Source: SHZI01 sp964384525
Lineage (GTDB): Bacteria > Pseudomonadota > Gammaproteobacteria > Steroidobacterales > GCA-2729495
Direction: 5' to 3'
DNA length: 31,381 nt
Assembly: GCA_964384525.1 (NCBI GenBank)
Contig: CAYLKO010000029.1
Span: forward strand, 1 to 31,381
Shown: piece after piece, positions 1-8,354 of the stretch
Layout of the letters: every line of letters starts with the position of its first letter
Numbering within the stretch: the stretch's first letter is position 1
Position numbers and translations under genes: made by a program
Notes under the pieces: model-generated
The model's database searches: none
What the model saw: the letters and a program-made list of their open reading frames with translations, nothing else
Told to the model about the DNA's origin: nothing

Positions 1-507
1 GTCGGCGCTGCGCTGGTAGAGCTGGCAGGAGAGGCGGCCGTCGGCGATCCAGAACTGGAAGAGGGCGTGGCAGGGCGAGAGGGCCATCCTGGGCAGGTCG
101 GCAACATTCCACGCGGAGACGATCAGGCGACGGGAATCGGGGTTGCTGCGGATCTGGGCAACCACCTCGGCGAGTTGATCGATGTGAACACCATCGGGCG
201 CGGGCCATGAGCGCCATTGCGCGCCGTACACAGGGCCGAGATCGCCGTTGTCATCGGCCCACTCATCCCAGATGCTGACGCCATTTTCACGGAGGTAGGC
301 AATGTTGGTGTCGCCCTTCAGGAACCACAGCAGTTCGTGAATGATCGAGCGCAGGTGGAGCTTCTTGGTGGTGACCAGCGGGAAACCGTCGGCGAGATTG
401 AAACGCATCTGATGGCCAAAAACAGACAGGGTGCCGGTACCGGTGCGGTCGGCCTTGCGCACGCCCTGCTCGCGGACGTGGCGCAACAGCTCAAGATACT
501 GGCGCAC
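1..507 (-). CDS. thyA: thymidylate synthase, partial (N-terminal 169 residues)
   Basis: Cytosolic enzyme that methylates dUMP to dTMP using methylene-tetrahydrofolate. The visible 169 residues align without gaps to the start of E. coli ThyA as I know it. Recognisable pieces are RTGTGTLSVFGHQMRF near residue 22, the LWFLKGDTNIAYL helix, and SPCHALFQFW carrying the catalytic cysteine at residue 146. The start is a GTG at 507. It was chosen because the protein then begins VRQYLELLRHV, matching the family N-terminus, and because it lies inside the end of lgt (17-nt overlap), implying translational coupling. The gene runs off the window at base 1, so the C-terminal third is missing only because of the window edge. 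Confidence 0.96.
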   Translation of the reverse strand, partial: MRQYLELLRHVREQGVRKADRTGTGTLSVFGHQMRFNLADGFPLVTTKKLHLRSIIHELLWFLKGDTNIAYLRENGVSIWDEWADDNGDLGPVYGAQWRSWPAPDGVHIDQLAEVVAQIRSNPDSRRLIVSAWNVADLPRMALSPCHALFQFWIADGRLSCQLYQRSAD

Positions 508-1270
508 GACGGTAGGCCAACGTGAGCAGGATGAGGCCGGCGATCAGCATGGGAATGGTCAGCACCTGGCCCATCGTGACCCAGCCGAAGGCGAGGTAGC
601 CGATCTGCACATCCGGCAGCCGCAGGAACTCGACGGCGAAACGGAATACGCCGTAACCGATCAGAAAGAGGCCGGATACCGCCATCATCGGTCGTGGCCG
701 GGAGGAATAGATCCACAGGATCAGAAAGAGCGCCAGGCCTTCGAGGCCGGCTTCATAGAGTTGGGTGGCGTGGCGCGGAACGCCGTCCACAACGAAGGCC
801 CACGGCACCGAGGTGGGCGCGCCCCACAGCTCGTTGTTGATGAAGTTGGCGATGCGCCCCATGCCAAGACCGATGGGCACGAGCGGCGCGACGAAATCCA
901 TCAGCCGGAAAAACGGTGTCTGGAGGCGTCGCGCATACCAGGTCATGGCGACCAGCACGCCGAGGAAGCCGCCATGAAAGGACATGCCGCCTTCCCAGAT
1001 CCGGAAGAGATTGAGCGGGTTCTCCAGCAGCTGATCGAAACCGTAGAACAGCATGTAGCCGATCCGGCCGCCGAGCAGCACGCCGAGGGCGCCGTAGAAG
1101 ATCAGATCATCGACCTGCGCAGCGGTCACGGGCGCGTCGGCTCTGGCGGCACGCCGCCGGCCGAGGTACCAGGCAGCAACAAAACCGACCAGATAGGTGA
1201 TGCCGTACCAGCGGATGGCCAGCGGCCCGATGTTCACGGCGATCGGGTCGATGTGGGGATACACGAACAT
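491..1270 (-). CDS. lgt: prolipoprotein diacylglyceryl transferase
   Basis: Inner-membrane enzyme that moves diacylglycerol from phosphatidylglycerol onto the lipobox cysteine of prolipoproteins, the first step of lipoprotein maturation. The protein is 259 residues with several hydrophobic segments. The Lgt signature GRIANFINNELWG lies at residues 138-150, and SFHGG holds the conserved histidine at about residue 99. The start ATG at 1270 has no Shine-Dalgarno sequence. Instead a TACCAT box sits 8 nt upstream (see the promoter entry). thyA follows with overlap, the usual lgt-thyA pair of proteobacteria. A client is visible in the window: the membrane-fusion lipoprotein at 8355-9320. Confidence 0.97.
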   Translation of the reverse strand: MFVYPHIDPIAVNIGPLAIRWYGITYLVGFVAAWYLGRRRAARADAPVTAAQVDDLIFYGALGVLLGGRIGYMLFYGFDQLLENPLNLFRIWEGGMSFHGGFLGVLVAMTWYARRLQTPFFRLMDFVAPLVPIGLGMGRIANFINNELWGAPTSVPWAFVVDGVPRHATQLYEAGLEGLALFLILWIYSSRPRPMMAVSGLFLIGYGVFRFAVEFLRLPDVQIGYLAFGWVTMGQVLTIPMLIAGLILLTLAYRRAPVS

Positions 1271-1299
1271 GTGCGGCTATGGTACTAGACTGCGCCCCG
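1271..1299. promoter_or_regulatory. back-to-back -10 boxes between lgt and hrpB
   Basis: Only 29 bp separate the lgt ATG (1270) from the proposed hrpB ATG (1300). On the minus strand TACCAT (1279-1284) ends 8 nt before the lgt ATG. On the plus strand TAGACT (1286-1291) ends 8 nt before the hrpB ATG. Neither start has a Shine-Dalgarno sequence and I see no good -35 for either. The spacing would put transcription starts at or very near the start codons, giving leaderless mRNAs. This is an inference from two short matches. Confidence 0.4.
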
Positions 1300-3807
1300 A
1301 TGATCGGCGCCGAATCCCCACTGCCTGTCGCGACCGCGCTGCCGGCTCTGGCCGCTGCGCTGGCGGAGCATGCCCGGGTGTTGCTGCAGGCCCCGCCCGG
1401 CGCCGGCAAGAGCACGGTGGTGCCGCTGGCGCTGCTCGCGGCGCCCTGGCTTGCCGGGCGCATCGTCGTGCTCGAACCGCGCCGGCTGGCCGCGCGGGCC
1501 GTGGCCAGCCGCATGGCCGCCACCCTGGGTGAGGCTGTGGGCGAGACGGTGGGTTACCGCATGCGCCTCGACACCCGCGTCAGTGCACGGACACGCATCG
1601 AAGTGGTGACCGAAGGCATTCTCACCCGCCAGCTGCAGCGCGACCCGGCCCTCGACGGCGTTGGCCTGGTGATCTTCGATGAATTTCACGAGCGGAGCCT
1701 GCAGGCCGATACGGGGCTCGCCTTCGTGCTCGATGCCCAGCGCCATCTGCGGCCGGACCTGCGGCTTCTGGTGATGTCGGCCACGCTGGATGGCGCCGCC
1801 CTGGCGCGTCTCCTGGATGATGCGCCGATCATCAGCGCACCGGGTTTGAGCCACCCGGTCACGACGCAGTACCTGGACCGGCCGGCAACCGCATCGGTGG
1901 ATCGGCTCGCGGTTGCCGCCATCCGGTGCGCACTCCTCGATGAGACTGGCGACGTGCTGGTATTTCTCCCCGGCGTCGCCGAAATTCGCCGGGCCGAGAG
2001 CGCCTTGCGTGAAGGCGCCCTGCCCGCCCACGTGCACATCCATTGCCTGTATGGCGACTTGAGCCGGGAGGCGCAGGACGCCGCGCTCAAGCCGGCAGCA
2101 ACCGGCCAGCGCAAAGTGGTGCTTGCCACCAACATCGCCGAAACCAGCCTCACGATCGAGGGGATTCGCGTGGTCATCGATGGCGGCCTCGAACGCCGCA
2201 CGAGCTTCGACCCACGCAGCGGCATGAGCCGGTTGAACACCACGCGCATCTCGCAGGCCTCCGCCGATCAGCGCCGCGGACGCGCCGGACGGTTGGGCCC
2301 GGGCACCTGCATCCGCCTCTGGACCGATGCAGAACACCGCAGCCTGCCGGCACACACACCACCGGAAATCGCTGCAGCGGATTTGAGTTCGCTCGCGCTG
2401 GAACTGGCGGCCTGGGGCACGCACGATGCCACGGCGCTCGACTGGCTGACACCGCCTCCGCCCGGTGCGCTGGCCCAGGGCCGCGAATTGCTGACCACAC
2501 TGGGGGCGCTGGATGCCCACCACAAGCTGACACCCCGCGGGCAGGCCATGCTGGCGCTTGGCACCCATCCACGGCTGGCCCGGATGTTGCTGGCCGCCCG
2601 GGATCACGATGTAGGGTCCACCGGTTGCGCGCTGGCTGCCTTGCTCGGCGAACGCGATCTGCTGCGCGGCCGCCCCGGCGAGCGGAACCCCGACCTGCGC
2701 ACGCGGCTGGAACTGCTGGCCCGTGATGCCGGCATGTCGCTGCCGGCAGAGACCGATCGAAACGCGCTCGGCGCCGTGCGCCGCTCGGCCGCCCGCTTTG
2801 CCCGTCAGCTGGGGCTGCGCGGCGATGCGCCGTTGTCTGTCGATGATGCCGGCTGGCTGCTGGCCCTCGCCTATCCGGATCGCGTGGCGGCGGCGCGGGA
2901 ACCGGGCTCCGGTCGCTATCTGCTCAGCAACGGGCGCGGCGCCAGCTTTTCCGCGCCAACCGCACTGGCGAAAGCGGAATTTCTGGTCGTGGCGGATCTC
3001 GACGGCAGCACCAGGGATGCGCGCATCGATCTGGCGGTGCCGCTCCCGGCCACTGACATCGACCAGCACTTTGCCGAGGCCATCGTGAGCAGCGCGGATA
3101 TCCGCTGGGACAGTCGCACGCAGAGCGTGATCGCGCGTCGTGAACGCCGGCTGGGGGCCTTGCTGCTGGGCGACGAGGTGTTGCGTGATCCGGATGCCAC
3201 GCAATTGACCGCAGCGATGGTCACGGGCCTCCGCGCGCTGGGCCTTGCTGCCCTGCCGTGGACGCCGGAGCTGCGCCAATGGCAGGCGCGCGTGCTGCTC
3301 CTGCGCTCGTTCGATCCCACCTGGCCGGACGTCAGCGACGCAACGCTGCTCGCCACGCTCGACTCCTGGCTCGAACCATCACTCGCGGGGATCACGCGGG
3401 CCAGCCACCTCGCCCGGCTCGAGCTCGGCACCGCATTGCATGCCCTGCTGTCGTGGCAGCAGGCAACCGCACTGGCCACCCGGGCGCCGACCCATCTGAC
3501 GGTCCCCAGCGGCTCGCGGGTGGCCATCGATTACCTGGACGGCCCGATCCCCAGCCTTGCCGTGCGTCTGCAGGAAGTCTTCGGCCTGACCGAGACCCCC
3601 CGGATCGCCGACGGTCAGGTGGCCATCCTGCTCAAGCTGTTGTCGCCGGCCCGGCGGCCGATCCAGCTCACCCGGGATCTCAAGAGCTTCTGGCAGTCCA
3701 CTTATCACGAGGTGCGCAAGGAGCTGAAAGGCCGCTATCCGCGCCATTACTGGCCCGAAGACCCGCTTGAGGCCGAGCCCACCCGGCGCCTGAAGCCGCG
3801 CCCGTAG
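1300..3807 (+). CDS. hrpB: ATP-dependent helicase HrpB (DEAH/RHA-like)
   Basis: Predicted cytosolic ATP-dependent RNA helicase of the HrpA/HrpB family. Counting from ATG 1300 it is 835 residues, close to the usual 800-850. Walker A GAGKST is at 34-39, motif II DEFH at 127-130 (HrpB commonly has DEFHERS here), motif III SAT at 160-162 and motif VI QRRGRAGR at 324-331. The ratchet region and the HrpB-specific C-terminal domain follow. An upstream in-frame ATG at 1279 would add seven residues (MVLDCAP), but it overlaps the putative -10 boxes, and family members start near SLPV, so ATG 1300 is preferred. It is divergent from lgt. Its exact role in most bacteria is unsettled. Confidence 0.95.
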   Translation: MIGAESPLPVATALPALAAALAEHARVLLQAPPGAGKSTVVPLALLAAPWLAGRIVVLEPRRLAARAVASRMAATLGEAVGETVGYRMRLDTRVSARTRIEVVTEGILTRQLQRDPALDGVGLVIFDEFHERSLQADTGLAFVLDAQRHLRPDLRLLVMSATLDGAALARLLDDAPIISAPGLSHPVTTQYLDRPATASVDRLAVAAIRCALLDETGDVLVFLPGVAEIRRAESALREGALPAHVHIHCLYGDLSREAQDAALKPAATGQRKVVLATNIAETSLTIEGIRVVIDGGLERRTSFDPRSGMSRLNTTRISQASADQRRGRAGRLGPGTCIRLWTDAEHRSLPAHTPPEIAAADLSSLALELAAWGTHDATALDWLTPPPPGALAQGRELLTTLGALDAHHKLTPRGQAMLALGTHPRLARMLLAARDHDVGSTGCALAALLGERDLLRGRPGERNPDLRTRLELLARDAGMSLPAETDRNALGAVRRSAARFARQLGLRGDAPLSVDDAGWLLALAYPDRVAAAREPGSGRYLLSNGRGASFSAPTALAKAEFLVVADLDGSTRDARIDLAVPLPATDIDQHFAEAIVSSADIRWDSRTQSVIARRERRLGALLLGDEVLRDPDATQLTAAMVTGLRALGLAALPWTPELRQWQARVLLLRSFDPTWPDVSDATLLATLDSWLEPSLAGITRASHLARLELGTALHALLSWQQATALATRAPTHLTVPSGSRVAIDYLDGPIPSLAVRLQEVFGLTETPRIADGQVAILLKLLSPARRPIQLTRDLKSFWQSTYHEVRKELKGRYPRHYWPEDPLEAEPTRRLKPRP

Positions 3808-3897
3808 CGGCAGCAGAATTGTGGCGCGGGACGCCTGCCTGCACCGCAGTCCATGCATAATTGCCCGGTGTCTGCGCCTTTGGATGGACTGGAAATA

Positions 3898-4173
3898 ATG
3901 GATCAGAATCGCCTGCATCAATTGCTCAGTGAACTGGATCGCGAGCTGAAATCCGCCACCGCGCTGGACGCGGAGTCACGGGCGCTGCTGGAGCGGGTGG
4001 TTGCAGATCTGCCGGGGCGCGATGCCTCCGGTGCCTCGGCCCCGGCCACCACCGACGCCGCGCCACCGGAGGCCCGTCTGCGCGAGCTGATGGTGCGTTT
4101 CGAAGCCGAGTACCCGAAGCTGGCCGGCGCACTCGGTCAGCTGGCCGATGCCCTGGGCAAGCTGGGGATCTGA
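3898..4173 (+). CDS. DUF4404 family protein
   Basis: A 91-residue soluble protein of unknown function that resembles DUF4404. It has an N-terminal helix MDQNRLHQLLSELDREL, an Ala/Pro/Thr-rich linker (about residues 40-60), and a C-terminal helix with the pattern RFEAEYPKLAGALGQLADAL. An upstream in-frame ATG at 3853 would add 15 residues without family resemblance. The ATG at 3898 gives the family-like N-terminus and has a weak GGA seven nt upstream. A CATAAT hexamer at 3856-3861 could serve as a -10, but no convincing -35 accompanies it. It sits 90 bp after hrpB on the same strand. The biochemical function is unknown. Confidence 0.72.
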   Translation: MDQNRLHQLLSELDRELKSATALDAESRALLERVVADLPGRDASGASAPATTDAAPPEARLRELMVRFEAEYPKLAGALGQLADALGKLGI

Positions 4174-4195
4174 GCACTCCTGAAACGGGATCAGC

Positions 4196-4408
4196 ATGAA
4201 TCTTCGCGAACAGGTCGAAGAACTTCTGCCCAACTGGCGTAGCTGGTATCCGAGCCTCTTTGATGCGGCGGTTGATCTGGGCGTGATCCGTGCCCGCGTC
4301 TGCGATCCCTCCACCCTGCTGTTGCAACGCCGGCACGAGGGCGTGCGTGCGGCGGCCGAGCAGGCGCATCGCGAGAAGTGGAGCGCCGAAGGGGATCCGG
4401 AGGAGTAA
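4196..4408 (+). CDS. small hypothetical protein (70 aa)
   Basis: A 70-residue soluble protein starting MNLREQVEELLPNW, mostly helical by composition, with a charged C-terminus (REKWSAEGDPEE). I do not recognise a family. It lies 22 bp after the DUF4404 gene on the same strand, so the two may share a transcript. The ATG at 4196 is preceded by a weak GGGAT. The gene stops 4 bp before the convergent acetyltransferase. Codon third positions are GC-rich like the neighbours, which supports real coding. Confidence 0.55.
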   Translation: MNLREQVEELLPNWRSWYPSLFDAAVDLGVIRARVCDPSTLLLQRRHEGVRAAAEQAHREKWSAEGDPEE

Positions 4409-4412
4409 CCCT

Positions 4413-4967
4413 TCAGGGAGCGTCCAGGGCATACACGAGGAGGCTGATGCCCTCGGCTTCCAGCTCTTCACCCGTGCAGTGCATGCCCGCCCGCTCGAGC
4501 ACCCGGACAGACGCCACGTTTTCCGGCCGGACGGTGGCCATCAAGCGCCGCAGGCCACAGGCAGCGAAGCCGTGATCCAGCAGGGCCGGAACGAGTTCGC
4601 TGGCCAGGCCCTGCCCCCACCACGCCGGACCCAGGGCATAGATGATCTCCGGATCACTCCGCCGACGTGCCGGCACGATGCCGCAATAGCCGATGAGCTC
4701 CGGCTCATCGGCCACGGCCTTGTCCTGCATGCCCTTGTCCGGCATGCCCTTGTCCGCCAGGCACAGCGCCCACGCACCATGGCCCAGCGTCGCGTAATGG
4801 GTGAGCGATGCGCCGATCCATCGCGCGCAATCCTCCCTGCTCAATACGTGGCCATCGCCGACCAGCCGCATCGTGCGGCGGTTGCCACAGACTCCATGGA
4901 GCGCAGCAGCATCGGCCGTGACAAACTGCCGCACTCTCAGGCGCCCGGTAAAAAAAACCGTCGTCAT
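4413..4967 (-). CDS. GNAT family N-acetyltransferase (RimJ/RimL-like)
   Basis: Probable acetyl-CoA-dependent N-acetyltransferase, cytosolic, substrate unknown. The 184-residue protein has the RimJ-type opening (FFTGRLRVRQF), a central ELIGYCGI strand, the acetyl-CoA motif region ALGPAWWGQGLASELVPALL (about 115-135) and the late motif ENVASVRVLERAGM. An odd insert at residues 72-84 is made of near-repeats (DKGMP, DKGMQ, DKAVA), encoded by a 15-bp tandem repeat. It falls between the strands that normally precede the acetyl-CoA site. The gene converges on the 70-aa gene and is divergent from the porin gene. Confidence 0.88.
   Translation of the reverse strand: MTTVFFTGRLRVRQFVTADAAALHGVCGNRRTMRLVGDGHVLSREDCARWIGASLTHYATLGHGAWALCLADKGMPDKGMQDKAVADEPELIGYCGIVPARRRSDPEIIYALGPAWWGQGLASELVPALLDHGFAACGLRRLMATVRPENVASVRVLERAGMHCTGEELEAEGISLLVYALDAP
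4719..4755 (+). repeat. 15-bp tandem repeat inside the GNAT gene (about 2.5 copies)
   Basis: The heptamer cttgtcc recurs at 4719, 4734 and 4749, exactly 15 bp apart, separated by tgcatgcc or ggcatgcc. The period is a multiple of three, so the repeat adds five residues per unit without breaking the frame. It encodes the DKGMP/DKGMQ/DKAVA stretch. It looks like an in-frame slippage expansion. Confidence 0.85.
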
Positions 4968-4969
4968 GC

Positions 4970-4998
4970 TTGGGTTCCGGAACGAGTCTTGTTAGATT
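4970..4998 (+). promoter_or_regulatory. candidate promoter for the porin gene
   Basis: TTGGGT at 4970-4975 and TAGATT at 4993-4998 are separated by 17 bp, a fair sigma70-like pair upstream of the porin ATG at 5026. A perfect 10-bp palindrome GTTCCGGAAC (4974-4983) overlaps the -35 side. The match is modest and the assignment tentative. Confidence 0.33.
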
Positions 4999-5025
4999 CT
5001 CCAGCCTCTCCCGCCGGACAGTCGA

Positions 5026-6261
5026 ATGCAGTCAGCTCTTCCGCTCAGCGCGGCCATCTGGTCGTGCCTCGCCCTTCTTTTGGCCAGCAAAACAGTCTTC
5101 GCCAGCGCCGCAGGCGACCTGCCCGCCGTGGCGGAACAGGCTGATGATGGCATCGTCTTCGACGCCCTGTACACCGGCGAGCCCATCCGCAACATCGAGG
5201 GCGGCAAGCGCACCGGCGGCACCTATCTGGACAACCTGGACCTGCAGATCACGGCCAATCCCGGCAGCATTTTCGGTGTGCCCGGCCTGTCCGGGTTGTT
5301 CTACATCCTGAACAACAACTCGGCGGAATTCAGCTCCGAATATGTAGGCGACGCGCATGTGGTCAGCAACATCGACGCACCGCGCGGCCTGCGGGTGTTC
5401 GAGGCCTGGCTGGACTGGGCTTCAGCCAATGGCGGTTTTTCCGCACGCTTGGGCCTTTACGACCTGAACTCCGAATTCGATGCGATCGACACCGGATCGC
5501 TGTTTCTGAACAGCGCCAGCGGCATCGGCACGGACTTCGGCCAGACCGGCTTGAACGGCCCCTCCATTTTTCCGGTGTCCTCGCTGGCGCTGCGCCTGCG
5601 CACGCAATTCGGTTCGGGCGGCTATGCCCAGTTTGCCGTGCTGGATGGCGTGCCCGGTGATCCCGATGATCCGCAGAGCAACGAAATCGACCTGTCATCC
5701 GAAGACGGCGCACTGCTCGTGGCGGAGCTCGGCTATGTGGATGACAACTGGCGGAAGCTCGGCGTGGGCATCTGGAATTACACCGCCGACTTCGAGCCGC
5801 TGACGGATCCGGATGGCCCGCAGGATGACGGCAACCGTGGCTGGTATGCGATTGCCGACCGCTATCTCTGGCGCGGCCCGGATGCCGATGAAGGACCGGT
5901 CGTCGCCGGCTTCCTGCGCATCGGCCGGGCAGCCGGACGCTACAACCCGATCCAGAACTATGTCGGCAGCGGCCTCACGCTGGGCGGGTTTTCCGGCACG
6001 CGACCGGACGACGAAATGGGACTGGCCGTGTCCGTGGGGATGAATGGCAGCGACTATCGGGATGCCCAGCGGGATCTCGAGGGCCTGGCCACCAACAAGG
6101 CCGAGACCACCATCGAGCTCACCTACCGGGCGCCGATCAACGGCTGGCTGACCCTGCAGCCGGACATCCAGTACGTCATCAACCCCGGCACCGATCCCGA
6201 ACTGGACGATTCCCTGGTGATCGCGCTGCGCTTCGAACTCGGTTTTTCCAGGGCCCTGTAG
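5026..6261 (+). CDS. OprB-like carbohydrate-selective porin
   Basis: Predicted outer-membrane beta-barrel porin. The 411-residue product has a signal peptide (about residues 1-29, cleavage near FASAAG). A long region of alternating strands follows, with OprB-type motifs: the DLQITANPG opening strand, RVFEAWLDW, ARLGLYDLNSEFD, FPVSSLALRLRTQFG, and a late strand near EMGLAVSVGMNG. The final strand ends in LRFELGFSRAL. OprB porins pass sugars and related small solutes. The true solute here is not readable. The ATG has only a weak GGAC upstream. It stands alone: divergent from the acetyltransferase and convergent with the ABC permease, leaving a 12-bp gap with no visible terminator. Confidence 0.85.
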   Translation: MQSALPLSAAIWSCLALLLASKTVFASAAGDLPAVAEQADDGIVFDALYTGEPIRNIEGGKRTGGTYLDNLDLQITANPGSIFGVPGLSGLFYILNNNSAEFSSEYVGDAHVVSNIDAPRGLRVFEAWLDWASANGGFSARLGLYDLNSEFDAIDTGSLFLNSASGIGTDFGQTGLNGPSIFPVSSLALRLRTQFGSGGYAQFAVLDGVPGDPDDPQSNEIDLSSEDGALLVAELGYVDDNWRKLGVGIWNYTADFEPLTDPDGPQDDGNRGWYAIADRYLWRGPDADEGPVVAGFLRIGRAAGRYNPIQNYVGSGLTLGGFSGTRPDDEMGLAVSVGMNGSDYRDAQRDLEGLATNKAETTIELTYRAPINGWLTLQPDIQYVINPGTDPELDDSLVIALRFELGFSRAL

Positions 6262-6273
6262 CCACGCCGCACT

Positions 6274-7380
6274 TCAGTCGAGGCGCTTCTTGAAGCGCAC
6301 GACCGCGATGCCCATCATCACGATGAAAAACGCGGCGAGCTTCACCGCCGGCAGCCACAAATCGCCAAGCCCGGCACCGCGCAGCAGGATGCCGCGCACC
6401 ATCACGTTGAAATGGGTCAGGGGCAACAGCTCGGCAATGGCCTGGGCAAACTTCGGCATGCCGTCGAAGGGAAACATGAACCCCGACAGCAGGATCGAGG
6501 GCAGGATGCTGAGGTAGGCCAGCTGGAACGACTGGAACTGGGTCTGCGCCAGCGTCGACACGAACAAACCGAGCGCCAGGGTGGCGGCGATGAACATCAG
6601 CGCCGCCACATAGAAGGCAAACAGGCTGCCCGCCACGGGCACGGCGAACAGCAGGCTGCCCACCACCAGCACGAGTGTGGTCTGCAAAAGTCCGATCGCC
6701 ACATAGGGCAGCAGCTTGCCGATCATCAGTTCGGCGCGGCCGAGTGGCGTGGTGATGAGCAACTCCAGATTGCCCCGTTCGCGCTCGCGCACGATGGCGC
6801 CCGCGGTGAAGATCACCATGGTCATCGACAAAATCACGCCGATGAGCGCCGGCACCACCTGCACGGCCGTCCGTCGCTCCGGATTGAACAGGGTCTGCAC
6901 GGCAATCCGGCGCACCTGCAGGCGATTGGCATCTGCGCCATGACGGACCAGCAGCGGCAGGCCGGCCAGCTTCTCCACCACGCTGCTCAAGGTCGGCTGG
7001 CTGCCATCAACGACAATCTGGATCACGGAACGGCTGGTGGATTGCAGGCGTCGCTCGAAATCAGCCGGGATCACGATGCCCACCGTGACTTCACCGGAGC
7101 GCATCAGCGCCGCCAGTTCCAGATCCCCCCGCGGCCGGGCCACCACCTCGATCACCTGGGTAGCCGTCAGCTGCGCCATGAGCTCCCGCGACATGGAGCT
7201 GTTGGCGGCATCCAGCACGGCAGCCCGCAGGCCGCGCACGTCGAAGTTGATGGCATAGCCGAACAGCACGATCAGCAGGATCGGCATGCCGATGATCATG
7301 CCGAAGGTCAGGCGATCACGCCGCAGCTGCACGGCCTCCTTCACCGCCACCGCCCACAATCGGCGCCAGCTGCCGTTCAT
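6274..7380 (-). CDS. ABC-2 type transporter permease (YhhJ/YbhR-like)
   Basis: Inner-membrane permease of an ABC-2 efflux system, 368 residues. One hydrophobic segment lies near residues 26-45 (FGMIIGMPILLIVLFGYAI). A large extracytoplasmic domain follows (about 50-170), then a cluster of transmembrane helices from about 175 to the end, with the family motif REREWGN-like RERGNLELLITTPL after the second helix. Its start overlaps the ATPase stop by 4 nt (ATGA), so the two are translationally coupled. Only one permease gene is present, so the channel is probably a homodimer. Substrate unknown. YbhFSR and YhiI-RbbA-YhhJ relatives are linked to drug or cation export, which is only a family-level hint. 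Confidence 0.9.
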   Translation of the reverse strand: MNGSWRRLWAVAVKEAVQLRRDRLTFGMIIGMPILLIVLFGYAINFDVRGLRAAVLDAANSSMSRELMAQLTATQVIEVVARPRGDLELAALMRSGEVTVGIVIPADFERRLQSTSRSVIQIVVDGSQPTLSSVVEKLAGLPLLVRHGADANRLQVRRIAVQTLFNPERRTAVQVVPALIGVILSMTMVIFTAGAIVRERERGNLELLITTPLGRAELMIGKLLPYVAIGLLQTTLVLVVGSLLFAVPVAGSLFAFYVAALMFIAATLALGLFVSTLAQTQFQSFQLAYLSILPSILLSGFMFPFDGMPKFAQAIAELLPLTHFNVMVRGILLRGAGLGDLWLPAVKLAAFFIVMMGIAVVRFKKRLD

Positions 7381-8336
7381 GGGCCTGCTGCTCCCGCAGC
7401 GGCGGATGGTGCGCGCATGGTCGCCACGACAAACACGTCTTCGAGCGATGCACTGGTCAGCTCGACATCGGCACTCAAGCCCTCAGCCGCCAGCGCCTGC
7501 CGGATGCCGGCCACCGGATCCCGCCCGCCACGATCGGCCAGCACGTGCAGCCGCGTGCCGAGCTGGGCCGATCCCCGGACCCACGGCAGCCGGGCAAGCA
7601 CCGCACGGATGGGCGCCAACCGGTCCGCGGCCACCTCCAGCACATCGACGCCGATATCCCGGGTCAGCGCGGCCGGGGCTCCTTCGGCCACCAGACGCCC
7701 CTCGGCCAGGATCGCCAGGCCATGGCAGCGCTCTGCCTCATCCATGTAATGGGTGGAAACGAGAATCGTGGTGCCGTGGTTGGCCAGATCGAAGAGTTGC
7801 TGCCAGAAGTCACGCCGGCTTTGTGGATCGACGGCACTGGTGGGCTCATCGAGCAGCAGCAGATCCGGTTCATGCAGCGTGGTGGCGGCGAGAGCCAGGC
7901 GTTGTCGCTGGCCGCCGCTCATGGTGCCCGCCCGCTGATGGCGCAGTTCGCGCAGGTCGTAGGGCTCGAGGCGCGCAGCGATGCGCCGCCGGCTCTCGGC
8001 CCCGGGCACGCCGAGGATCGTCGCCATGAAGCGGAGATTTTCGAGGACTGTCAGATCCTCCCACAGCGAGAAACGTTGCGGCATGTAGCCCAATCGGCGC
8101 CGGATCGCCTCCGGCTCGCGCGCCACATCGAGCCCCAGCACCGTCGCGCTGCCCTCGCTCGGCAGCAGCAGGCCACACATCATCCGCAGCGTCGTCGATT
8201 TGCCGGAACCGTTCGGCCCGAGAAAGCCGTAGATGCGCCCGGCCGGAATGCTGAGGTTGATGTGATCGACCGCGGTTTTTTCGCCGAAGTGCCGGGTCAG
8301 GTTCTGGACGGTGATGGCCGGTTTGTCAGGCGTCAT
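7377..8336 (-). CDS. ABC transporter ATP-binding protein (YbhF-like, single NBD)
   Basis: Cytosolic ATPase driving the neighbouring ABC-2 permease. The 319-residue protein has Walker A GPNGSGKST at 40-48, a Q-loop in GYMPQRFSLWEDL (about 84-95), the signature SGGQR at 140-144, Walker B LLLLDE at 159-164, and an H-loop in STHYMDEAERC. The C-terminal part carries an accessory domain typical of CcmA/DrrA-type ATPases. E. coli YbhF has two such NBDs in tandem. This one is single. It starts 18 bp after the membrane-fusion gene and overlaps the permease by 4 nt. Confidence 0.93.
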   Translation of the reverse strand: MTPDKPAITVQNLTRHFGEKTAVDHINLSIPAGRIYGFLGPNGSGKSTTLRMMCGLLLPSEGSATVLGLDVAREPEAIRRRLGYMPQRFSLWEDLTVLENLRFMATILGVPGAESRRRIAARLEPYDLRELRHQRAGTMSGGQRQRLALAATTLHEPDLLLLDEPTSAVDPQSRRDFWQQLFDLANHGTTILVSTHYMDEAERCHGLAILAEGRLVAEGAPAALTRDIGVDVLEVAADRLAPIRAVLARLPWVRGSAQLGTRLHVLADRGGRDPVAGIRQALAAEGLSADVELTSASLEDVFVVATMRAPSAAAGAAGP

Positions 8337-8354
8337 GCGTGCCGGCCGGCGCGG

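Noticed and set aside
4974..4983. Palindrome GTTCCGGAAC between the acetyltransferase and porin genes as an operator.
   Set aside because: A 10-bp palindrome is too short and too likely by chance at this GC content to claim alone.
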